Shown piece after piece: positions 33,401 to 45,400 of a stretch of 64,000 nt of DNA (position 1 is the first letter of the stretch; every line of letters begins with the position of its first letter). The stretch lies in assembly GCF_019059575.1 (NCBI RefSeq), contig NW_024881863.1, positions 186,001-250,000 on the forward strand. Direction: 5' to 3'. This DNA is from Amphibalanus amphitrite. Taxonomy: Eukaryota > Arthropoda > Thecostraca > Balanomorpha > Balanidae. A program made the translations under genes and the position numbers. A model generated the notes under the pieces. It was not told the origin of the DNA. It saw only the letters and a list, made by a program, of their open reading frames with translations, and ran no database searches.

Positions 33401-36400
33401 AAAATGTGACATGATGCCATGGGTTTGTGAAAAGTTTAGGTACCACGTAGCATTCAACTTCCTGCATTTCTGTTTCAACTCAGTTTAACGTATTTCAACG
33501 AACACAACATCAAGAATGGCAGCCAGTACCGGCTTCACCTGTCACGGAGAACGCTCAAAAAATTGAGTGTAGATGCTGGCCGGCACTCAATTTTTTGAGC
33601 GCCAGCTGACTGTCGTCTGTCGTGGCGCTCAATTTATTGAGTATCGCGGTCCCGAACGACAAGTGGCGCTCAAAAAGTTGAGCGTCTTTAGGGCATTTTC
33701 TTTCCAAAAACACCGATATAAATTATCACGGCGAGTGTTCGAGAAGAAACCTTGTTGCTCTCTCTTGCCAGTGATACCTTATTTGGATACGATATTTGCC
33801 GTAGTGTGACGCTAAAGGCATTGTAAAATACCATCGTTTCGCCTATTCCTTCATAATGGGGCCCGCTCAATTTTTTGAGCGCTCAATTTTTTGAGCTTTT
33901 CCCCCTTGTGCGTGGGACTGATCAGGGAGATGCTAAACGTTTGCACAAAATGAGGGAATACGCAGAGAGGATAAGCGTACAGTTGCAGGAGCATTGAGTA
34001 TTTTGGGGGCACCGTGCATTTTTAGCTCAGTCCATAAATGACAACACGACGCACAGTAAGCTATTATTCTCGTATCACCCATGCTTGACTAATGAACGTT
34101 TTCACTCAGCATTCAGTGTTCCACGGGCACTAGGCATCACTGTCGGTTTGTTTCCGCTGCTGGTATATCTTGCCGTTCCGTATTTATATAATTAACTCTC
34201 ACCCAGCCCGATTTCTCGGCTCACCATCAAACCCCCATCCCAACTGCTGAGCAGGTTGCTCCGACACCCGCTCGCGGCCGGAGCCGCCGCTCACCTGCCC
34301 CGGCCTATGTTTGATCCTCGTCTCTGCCGACCGGCCGTCGCTCGCCCCGTGTAATGACCAGCCGGTTTGTCAAACAGCCCGTGAGCAAACGTTGGCCCAT
34401 GTGCTGGAGGTCGCCGCGGCCGTGACACAGCGATAGCGGGCACACTGCGAGCGAGGCACACGGCGCATGGGGCTCCGTGGCTCATGGAAGTCAGCAATGG
34501 TCCAAAATCGGCCCTATGGCCCATTGTTGCCTTCAAAAACATGACCGCATGCACCCCTGTGTACTGTGGCCTCAATCATTACTCGAAACTGACCCCTAAA
34601 AGCCCCAAAACCGATCTTCGTAGCATGGGACACAGAGCCCACTGCTGAGCTAACTTGGCCCACAGCCTGACCCACTCTTTCCAACTCTGTGCGAACTATG
34701 ACCCTCGGCCGGTCCGCCATGGATAACATCCGACTCGCCATGGATTATATCCTGCCTAAGTGCCTACCATAGCCCAAGGTCTCTTCGAACATGCACTCAG
34801 CGCCTGCGAGTGCGCACAAAGGCCCACAGACTGCACAGTGCCTACTGCCTACCATATTGACCAGTGCCCCATGCCCATGACCGCCTAATATATGGGCCAG
34901 TAGCCTGCCCAGCCGCAGTGTGGCTCAATCAAAGCCCGACGTCTGTCTACCATGGTTAACACCCTGTCCGCTGTCCACTCCACCATGGCCCGTATACTAC
35001 GTAGCAAGCCCGTATATACGTAGCAAGCCCTATTCTTCATGCTACTGTGTAGCAGGCCCTACCCTTCATGGCCCATGTATCCGAAGCATCACGTCCCAAG
35101 GCCCGCGCGGCGATTCCCCGCTCTCGTCCTCCAATACTATGCACCTCACTCGGACAGAATGGCCCGGCGGCACTGTGTTAGCTGCGTCATCAAGAGCCTC
35201 ATCATTCCTCCCACTGAGGGGGTTTTCCCGTGTCAGGTGGGCGTCAAGATGCACTCGAACCGGCGAAACTGAGGGAAATAGAACGAGTGCGTCCATGTGA
35301 ACAAGTCCGTTGGTTATGTAAGCTGAGGGTAGGAAAGCGAGGAGATTCTTAGGCTTGTAGGCAAATTTATGTAGCCGTTATTCACCAATAAGTGTGAAAC
35401 CATGGCTTCTTATATGTAGATCACGGAACACAGGCCTAGTGGTGCCATTTGTATTGTTTGCTTTTGATGAGCTCACATATTCCGGCTACTGCGATTGGTA
35501 TGATGTCATGATGTCCAGTGCTCTTAGGCTTCAGAGGAAGAAGAATAACTCAAATAAACTGACTGGGTGGTATCTGCCAGAAGAAAAGGTTATTCAAGGT
35601 TATCAGTCAGAAGTATATGTCTAGGACGGTGATTTTCTTCACAGGACGACACTAGAAAATACCACATTGAACGCCATAACGATACGAACAAAGTCACGCT
35701 TATTGGGTGAAGCGTTGCTTGAAACACAATGTTTCAACTTCGCATGTTGCCCTTGTCCAATGGCGACCAACGACTAAGACCCAAGGACAGATTTAGCCAG
35801 GAGGTAAACATTTCAGTTTTCCACACTCCATTCCAGCCTCACCAGGCACAAACTTCCGCTTTTACCCTCACCGGGCACTGACCGTCTTCTTCTCGCACCT
35901 GTTACAGTGGAGGTGGACCACCACGCGCCACCAGTGGTGCCACAAATCGACTCCTCGACAGCCGTCAACCAGCCGTGTGCCATCTGCAGTGACAAGGCCA
36001 CTGGCAAACATTACAACGCCATCTCCTGTGACGGCTGCAAGGGCTTCTTCCGCAGATCGGTGCGCAAGAACCAGAAATACTCCTGCAGGTGGGTGTAAGA
36101 TGTGTCGTTCGATGCGGGTAGAGCGTGTCATGGACGTGCCAAAACATCGGTACCGTTGAAGGTGGTCAGTTACGACATAAAAGAGAATCCAAGGTGTATG
36201 CTGTAAAGAAAAACGTTTCAGGAGAAAGGCACAGTACTTCAGGAGAAGCGTTAGACATTCAGTCATATGAGTCAGGCACGAATGATTTGTGGATTCTCGC
36301 GCTCGTTGGCCAGTTGATTTTAGTGGCGTTTCTGGGCTTGTTGGACCATCCCTTTGCAATTACTCTCTAGTCTCCACCCACCGTTTACTTTTGCTCTCAC

Positions 36401-39400
36401 AAACGTTTAATGATGCATAAAAAGAAAAACCCTTACGAGTACAATAATACCGTTTTTTGCCACAGGTACGGACGGAATTGCGTGGTGGACAAGGAGAAGC
36501 GGAACCACTGCCGGTACTGCCGACTACGGAAATGTTTCCGAGCAGGGATGAGGAAAGAAGGTGAGTCGTCCCCTGTGTCTCGATGTTTTAGACACTTAAG
36601 ATACATAAATTTGGTGAGTGTTTCGGACTCATCTTGGAGCCTAAATGTCGGCTTGCACCATGGTGCTACATCACCTCGCGGCTCGCACAATAAGTTCAGG
36701 ACGGCTGCTCATTGTTTGTTTTAAATAATGCAAACAGGTATTGCGAATTTATAGATGAAATGAGAAAACACGTGAGGTGAGGTTGTGGGCCAGCACATCA
36801 GAATAGTAAACATCATGCATCATTTTAACTATTAGCCGTTGACTGGTTGTAGCAATCTGCCTCAACACAAATTGTGGGTCTGATTGGCGTACAAAGCGGG
36901 CCACACAAACGCCGTCACCGAATCTGTCAAATCACCCTCGACAGCGCTCGGGCGCTGTTCCACCGGTTCCGCCGACACAGCATCATTTCTCTGCACTCTC
37001 TTCGTGCCGCCAATGCGAGGTCGTCCGTGTGTCTGTCGGCCACTTCTGAGCACGCTCCGACCCGTCAGCCCGGGGGGCGGCTGAGGACCCGCAACGCACG
37101 ACGCACAGCCGACGGAGCGGAGCGCACATTGGGTGACGTCTGGTATAAACGCACCAAATAAACGCTCGCCGGTCGAAATGTCGAACACGCACATTTTTGG
37201 TCGACGATCGGCGCTGAGTCTGCACACGGCGCAGTACAGTTGCAGACCAGCTTATCGGTAGTTTATAACCTATACAGCCGCCAGTTTTTAAACTGTGGAG
37301 CCAGAGACAGGGACGGCATTGGAGGTGAATCTAGACGTGCTTCCAAAACACTGGGTTTTATTATGAAAAATGGACTGCATTTCATAACTTTTATCAGACC
37401 ATGTTGATCAACAAGCCAAGTTCAGCTAAAAATGTAATGACTTATCTTCCATGTTAGATATCCAATCATAGCATAAATACCTACATTTAAGTGCGATTTG
37501 GTGCGAAATTTGTCTTGAGTTGCCGATTATTCAGTGACCTGGTTCTGGTGAAATTATCAATTTTGGGTGGGCTGCTTATACGTATATTCACGCACAGGAC
37601 ATGCTCAGCCATTGCACAGCACAAGCCTTCCTTTTGCCCAGTTCCCTGTGAAAAGTTCGAAACAAACCGAAGTGCGGCGGTCCCAGAGCTGTGTATAATG
37701 TGTAGCCGCCGCAGGGTCCCTCGCGTGGTCAGCACATTCGACACGTCCGATCGACTGACAGAGGCCGGCTCTGGATCTCGTCATTACCGTCTTTGTGTTG
37801 GGAAGTGATTCATCATTTCATCATAAAATCGCACCACGCTGCATTTTGACAGTCAGCGCACGCAACTGCAGTGAACGCTGCCCTATCAATATGAATTCTC
37901 GACTGACTGGAAAGATCTAGAGCAGGGGTCGGCAAATGGTGGGGCATGCCCCCTTTGGGGGTATGGAGCCCTTTCGGTGGGGGTAATGAGGGATTCTGAG
38001 AAAACCTATCTTTTTAGAGTTAGTGGCTCCATTGATGGAACCATCGTGACTGTTGCATCCCAGGGCCCAAAGATGAGCCCAGGTCAAAGGCATGCATACA
38101 TTGATTAGATACCAATTTTCACGTAGCTGCTCGCCTCACCATCTCACCGCAGTTCCGTACAGTCGTACAAAAGCAGCTGCAATTTTTAACCGTCGCCCGT
38201 CTGTTGGCGTTTCCACAGCCGCTAACGTAAGGGGGAGGAGCCGATCGGACCCCCGCGGCCTCTGAGATGGAGCTGTGCATAAAAAACGAGCGTATTACCC
38301 GTGACTATAGGAAGCCGCTGCTGCCCATTTTTAAGGTCCTTGGTCATTTCGTCTCATTCAGGAGGTCAAAGACAAGTGTCGAGAAAATCGGGACCCGCTA
38401 TAACTTCTTGAAGTGAGATTTTATGGCTCAAGATGACCTCCAGAAAAAGCTCATAGCCAATGATCATTGTGGGTCCAGAGGCCAGTTTTACAGACAGAAA
38501 AATAGCTGCCTGCCGGAATTGTTCGCCTTAAGACCGCTTCACATACGGAGCGTAAACGGTAAAGCCCTATCCACTTACATGCTCATCGCGCTTACGCTCC
38601 GTATGTGAAGCCAATGATTACGTAAACGTAAACGGTAAAACCCTATCCACTTACATGCCCATCGCGCTTACGCTCCGTATTTTTTAGGCAAAAACTCCGG
38701 CAGGCGGCTATTTTTCTGTTGGTAAAACTGGCCTCAGGAATTCCCGGGCAGGTTAAGAAAAAAAAATGATTGGCTCGAGGGTACAATTTGGTCGTAATCC
38801 AACGGCTTTTACGTGAGCTTTTAACGAAAAACCACCCGCCGCCCCTATATGTACGAGGGTTAAATGGGATATACTAAATGCTTTGTGGAGGAAGTGTCAT
38901 GTTTTAAATTTGATGCATTGGAAATGCAGAAATACCCAAAGAGTTCCAGAAAGGTATGGAATTTCAGTAAACTTGGTTGTGACAGCAATGGGGTCTGGTA
39001 GGTGGGGGGTAATGGCCCTGCCTGGCGCCTAAAAAGGGGGCACAACCCCGAGTGACCTGCCGACCACTGATCTAGAGGCTGTAAAAATCGAGAACATATA
39101 AAGTGGCAACCTCGTTTCGTGGTTCATAGAGCCCAATTCTCGGATTTATACATGTGGAATATGTGCAAGTTTTTTGTTCATTTTAGCACCGGGCCAGGGG
39201 CCCGGGAACGATTTTCAAGTTGGGGGGGGGGGGCGAGCCTAAAATACCTGACATGATGCATATGAAACAGTGGCGTAGCTAGGGGTCTAAGGGGACACGT
39301 ACCCCCCCCCCCCCCCATCGGGATAAAAGGGACCCTCGGGTCCGAGGGGCCCTGCGGCGCCATTTGACCGCTGAGGGTTAACGGTGGCCATATTTCTACT

Positions 39401-42400
39401 CAGAAGGCCCCCATGGGGTTCGTCAGAGCACCTCATGGGCCCTAAATAGCCACACTAAGATCTCCATAAGGGTCCGACGCCGGCGTCTGAGGGCCTCTTG
39501 CGGCTTTTAAGGACACATCGGTGATCTCCAAAGGCCCGTTACTGGCCTCTGAGAGGTCTTACCGGCCTGTGAGGGGCCAGTTCTAGGGGCATTTCCCGCC
39601 AGTGATGGTCCCACACTTATTTTTCTGAGGGCCCTCATCGGCGCCTATGAGGGCCCACACCGGTGCCTCTGAGGGTTTCACACCCCCAACTCTGAGTACC
39701 TACACCAGTGCCTATTAAAGCCCTATATCGGCGGCTCTGAGGACCCAACCAACACCTTCGCATCTAAAGGCCACCCACTGGTGACTTTTGAGGGCGCCAC
39801 ACCGGTGACTCTGAGGGCCCCACCGGCGTCTGACAGTACTATGCCGGTCTCTAAGGACCCCACAGGACTTCTTCTGCCAGCGTAAGGACCCCTTGCCGGT
39901 CACTGAGACCCCCTGCCGGCTTTTAGAGAGCTCGCGTCAGCAGCTCTTAAGGCCCCACACCCGTCTGTAACGGCTCCACACCAGCGTCTATGAGAACCCA
40001 CAGCAACGCATGTAAGGACCCTCATCGGCGACTCTGAGAGAATCACACTAGCACCTCTGAGCGCCCACACCGGCACCTGCATGGCGGCCCCACACCAGTG
40101 CCTCTAAAGGCCCCTTACCGGCGGCTCTGAGGGTGCTACCGATAACCGAAGGCACCACACAAGCCCTTAGTGTCGCTGAGCTTTAATCCCATACCGGCCC
40201 TCCGAGGGCGCCACGTCAGTGCACTCATTGCCCCACACCCCTCCATCACATCCGGAGCGGGTAAACTGTGTTATACCTATAATAGCGACGATTTTACCAC
40301 CGTTGTACGTTATGTATTTCTCAAAGTTGACTCATGCTGGTGCAGTATAAAATCTGGCCTGCCAAACTTATGGCCAAGATCAGGCCCAAATCAAAGCGGG
40401 ATGACAATAGCAGATGTTGTCAAATCGATACCTACTGTATTAGCAGAAACCATTCAGATGGCAAGGAAAATGCCATGTGTTGATGTGTAGATGTATAAAG
40501 GAAACAAGAAGGAAAAAAGTCCGGAAAAGGGAGGAAAGATCTTTTCTCGCTGCCTCAATGTTGAGGGGGCGCCGCCCCCTCGGCTCTCAAGTTGGGGGGG
40601 GGGCAAGCGCCCCCGCTGCCCCCCCCCCTGTTCCCGGGTCTATGCACCGGGCAACGCAACACGAGCAACTCCGGAACACACGGCAGGTGCATCTTGCCTC
40701 CCCTACTCGAACCGTTGAGGCCAATGAGGACCTGTGACCTAAAGTGCGTCCGGGAATTCCTCGATCGTCACGCACATCTCAGTGTGAACAATCGTCATGA
40801 CTCGCACGTGGCTCAGTGGCCCCATTGCATCTCCAAGAACGCCAGCCATACGCGGACTTTGGCCGTTGCTTGCCGATTCTACCTCGCTGCAAATCCACTT
40901 GATCTCTTTTGTCAACGGCATGATACGGGCCTGTCTACCTGAAATCGTCTCGGTCGGCCCATGTGGCATGTCGCACGTCATACATCGTCGCGAGACTGCC
41001 GCATTACTCATTTACTCTCTCCCTACTGGCCGCGTGAACTGTGACATAATCGGCCCCGCCCCGCTCTGGCCAGGAGAGGCGCAAGGGTCACACGACAGCG
41101 TAACACTCCACTGAAACGGGCGGCCAAAGGGCGCCAAGCGGACCTTTGGACCCCAGTTGGGGTCCGGCCCGGTGCGTAATTACGAAAGAGAGGACCTTGC
41201 TCCGGTGATTATCAGAGGAACATGCTCCGGGTGCCCGTGAACCGAGAGTCTGGTGACTCAACTTGGCCGCATCTGAGAAAACAGCCGCGACTAAAATAGA
41301 CTGTTGTAAATGTGACCTAGTGTCAGGAGTATTATATTGTGAGGAACGCAAGGAATTATTTGATATTTTTGTGCAAAAGATTACTTTGAACCAAGTGCCT
41401 ATCTAAAAATGCCATTGAAAATCGCTTCGAACAAAAAAAAAAAAACGTCACGACCAAACTCAAAACTGTTATCCATTTTAATTGTGAAAGTGGATGAGTC
41501 TCAGTCTATAGCTTTGTCTATCGCTGGACGTGTCATTTGTAACCATGTCAAATATTCAACCAGTCGAAATCCTGACGTCGGAGGGCTGCCTCAGCCGACT
41601 TCCGCGACAGCAAGTGAAGCCGCGAGGGGAGCGGGTTAGGGGGCGGGGTCAGAGGGGGCGAGGAGAACGGCCCGACCCCTGTCGGGTCACGTAGCGGCTT
41701 TGTGAGCGGCTGCTCGGCGGATCGTAACCGGAGCGGGCTGCGGCCAACACAATGAGTCGTTAGGCGGAGGGACCGACTGACTGACTTCCCGGCAGTCCTG
41801 TTCGGACGCTGGAGGAACGCGTCGGGTGCAGCCACACTGCCATCACGTAACGCGGGGAACACAGCGATAGATTTGCCAGGCTCACAGTCAAAAGAGCTTT
41901 TCATGAGGATTGATCATTTTAACGATGCCCATTGCCCAGGCCCCAGCTCACAATTAACGATCTCGGGGATAATTGTCACGGACCAGTCCAGTATCCACTA
42001 GGCTGTCCGCCTCACTGTCTCTGAACTCACATAGCTGTTGCCCAGCTGGCTCAGAGGGCTTTCAAAAGTATGGAATCCATAAACTCAAGCTACTGTATTA
42101 CCACTAATTCATGGCCAAGTCGAGTCAATAATTTTATGGGCGCATGTAGATTGTGCATTGTGCCAAGCGCATTGCGCGTGCACACGCATGAAAAAGTTCA
42201 TTGTAACGATGACAAAAAGAGATATGCCGTTGAGAATTAATTGGTCATTTTGAGGCGACGAAGCATTTGTCGCATGAATCACCACTCACCCACTAAGAAC
42301 AAAACAGAAAACACTCGAGTGGTAAGGGCCCAGATGCGATGTCTTTGAGTGTGTGTGAGAGGGACCGGCTTCATCGTGTCGTCGACTAGACTTGCTGTCT

Positions 42401-45400
42401 CTGAAGATGACGGGTTTCCCGCTGGAGAAGAGATTCGGTGTACTCGACATGACATCATGCCGGCTGCTTTATTGCATCATGTATGACAAGTCGAATATCG
42501 ATCACTGCCAAAGGCTGAACGGTCCCAATGTCAGAGGCTAGAGAAGGGTGCGAAATGTGAAGGATGACATCACGGAAAACCGTTTGACCGTCAAACCCTA
42601 AAATAACACGATATAATTTAGCGAATAGTTATTGAATCAAGTAACCACATCCAGAATAATCTAAGAGCTCATTTGTAAAGCTGAGATCGACGGTCCTTTG
42701 TGTTTGTCCCCTGGTCCCAAGTCCCAACTGGAATCTTTCGATGGTTCCCCCGTTCATGCTACCCCTATCTGAGATATGTTCTCCCTTCTTCCGTCAGCCG
42801 TTCAAAACGAGCGGGACCGGATCAGTGTGCGCCGGTCCAGCTTCGAGGACTCAGCCAACAGCTCCCTGTCGGTGCAAACGCTACTGAATGCCGAGGTCAT
42901 CTCTCGACAGATCGACTCCAGCTGGGTGAGTCAATTAGAGTCAGATCGACTCCAGCTAGGTGAGTTGAATATAGACTCGTGTCGAATCCGATTGGGTGAG
43001 TCGAATGAAATCAGATCGCCTCGAGTCCAATAGGCTCCAAATGGGCTATTGGCTAATAAAATGGGTTTAACACCTCAAATCAGCTATGGCCAAATAAGTT
43101 AAACGGATTTAGCTAGACTCCAGCTAGGTGAGTTTGACGGAGTCGAACCAACCCCAGCTGGGTGAGTCAAATGAAGTCCGATTGACTATGCTTTCGCAAG
43201 GATGCGCTATACTTTTTTGCCTTGAAGGAATATCCATGGGTCAGCAATATCGCGGCCCGAAGGCCGAAACCTCCCGGATGAGACCAGCTGCCTTCTGTCC
43301 GCTGGTGCCAAGTGCTGAGTGGCATTTACTGTTTACCGACTGTTTATGTAAAATCTGACTCACGCTAAATTTGACCACGTCTGGTGGTTGGTTGCCAACC
43401 AGCAAAAAGTTGCTTCTATATACACAAAATGGAAGGAGACTAAATTCAGACGACGCTGTCCGGCGTTACATCCCTCATAACTCAGAACTCTAAGGCCTCT
43501 TATCCACATGGGTATCGTTTTGTATAGACTTGGTAGGGCCTGAACGCTACCAATGATTTCAGAATTTTTATGACGTTGACGTTGTAGGTAAGAATGGCTT
43601 TGCTATCCTAAAATTAACCATTAGAGCCCTACTAATGCCTTACGGAAAGTGACGCCCGTGCTCCAGTCTCTACTCATGGTTTTGACGGAGACCGACCCCA
43701 GAGCAGCAGGTTACCCTCAGATAACCACAGACCTTCCAGATATGCCTGCCGAGCTGACCCGTCTTACCCTCCATGCACAGGACGGATGTCGTGAAATGGA
43801 CATCAGCGACAAGCAGATGGCCACTCAGGAGGACGTGTGTGACTCCATGCGGCAGCAGCTACTGGCCGTAGTCGAGTGGGCCAAGTGTATACCGGCCTTC
43901 ATGGACCTCGCCCTCGACGATCAGGTGGGTGGGAGAGGAATGAGAGGGGGAGAGGGAGGGGGAGAGGAGGAGAGGAGAGGAGAGGAGAGGAGAGGAGAGG
44001 AGAGGAGAGGAGAGGAGAGGAGAGGAGAGGAGAGGAGAGGAGAGGAAGGGATGGGTGGAGGAGAAAGGGAGGAATGACGCAATCGTGACGGAGGAAAGAG
44101 GAAACCCACGCGGCGGTTGGTGACAAGAGAGTGACTAATGAAAAACGCCTGCAGTGAGTTTGTTGGTTATCTTTACTCCAATAATTTATAACGCATCAAT
44201 TACATCCTGATGTATACAAGCTAATTTATCAGATCTTTGCAATGGTCAGAAGCAGCATTCTTGGAATGCCTGTCGTCATTAAATATGCACTCACTTCGGA
44301 GTCGATCATCGCTGTGTCACGTGACTGTTACGTGATTTCTAGTGGGGGCCTCTGTAACTGCTCACGTGATCGCTAAACAGCCTTGCCAGGCAGAAAGTGG
44401 GGGTGTTGTGAGGGTTGTGAAGACTTATTTCATGCAACTTAACTCACATAATTACACACATCTCACAAATCAACTATAAATACAGACTACAGTATCACTT
44501 CGAGTTTCTACCATTTCTTATTAGAACCACTGATCTTGTATGGAATCATCCTCCGCCGCGCTTTCAGATATATTAAATAATGTATTTAACTTGGCGTAAG
44601 TCTGTCGATCGAGTCGTGTGAGACTGGCCTGGTGAATGTAAATATTTAGCCGGTGCCCAGAGAAGTGAGGCCTGGGCGGAAAGGAGACATTTGTCCAGCG
44701 GTTCGGATGGCGGTAACTAGACAGTAAGACGCTGGACAGTTTGGCAACGCGTGCACACTGCACATCCCCGAGGAAGACACTTAAGTTATCCCTCCTTTGT
44801 GCATGCACATTGCACAGTAAAGTTTATGTCCATGTTGCAGAGTGCGCGATCCCGTACCAGTCGAGTACATTGCACGCATTGCATTGAAATGTGCACGCGC
44901 TGTGCACTGAACAATGATCAGTGCACGGACGGTGCACGCAGTGCACACGGTACTGACAGGAGCGTCCGGGATATGAGAGCCACTTCCGAACGGAAGTCTG
45001 CTGCTTTAGTCAACGCCTGACCAATGGTCAGGACCACCGGCTATTTTCAGAGCTGCAGCCGAAAAAGGAAAAAGCTGGGTGATGTGTAAAATGATATGAT
45101 GCTTTGATTTTATGCCGTTTATTTGATATCTACCGCAAGGTGATACGATACCTATCCACTAAGATCTCGCATCTTTTATTCTTACAGCTGAACCCTTGCA
45201 TTCAATTTGAAATTTTGAAGAAAAAAGTTGAAATTTTCGAGAAAAAAAAAAGAAAAAGTTATGAAATTTCACATCTGCAATGAGCGCTCATCTTTTCCTA
45301 CTGAGACCAACATATTTTCGTAAGCGTTACTTTTTCAATTGTTGTTGCTTTGAAAATATTCGATATCGTCGAGCAGTGGTCCACTGTCGTCTGCTGTGGT

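Larger units (their letters stand above)
30414..35907 (+). other. HNF4 intron 1
   Basis: A 5.5-kb intron between the leader exon and the first zinc-finger exon. A 3.35-kb transposon (30572-33920) starts only 158 bp after the donor. The remainder, 33925-35890, has a GC-rich patch at 34250-34460, and 34480-35100 has repeated GGCCCA and CCATG wording but no clear unit. No other exon was found. Confidence 0.7.
36561..42797 (+). other. HNF4 intron 3
   Basis: A 6.2-kb intron holding two adjacent hAT-like elements (37923-39069 and 39195-40644). Outside them are a CpG-rich patch at 36900-37140, a GC-rich patch at 41580-41830 and ordinary sequence at 40660-41570 and 41900-42780. No further exon was recognised. 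Confidence 0.75.

Noticed and set aside
43649-44077. 142-codon frame taken as one gene
   Set aside because: Only 43781-43924 is coding (HNF4 exon 5). The upstream part is intron before a CATGCACAG acceptor, and the downstream part is a (GGAGA)n repeat after the donor.
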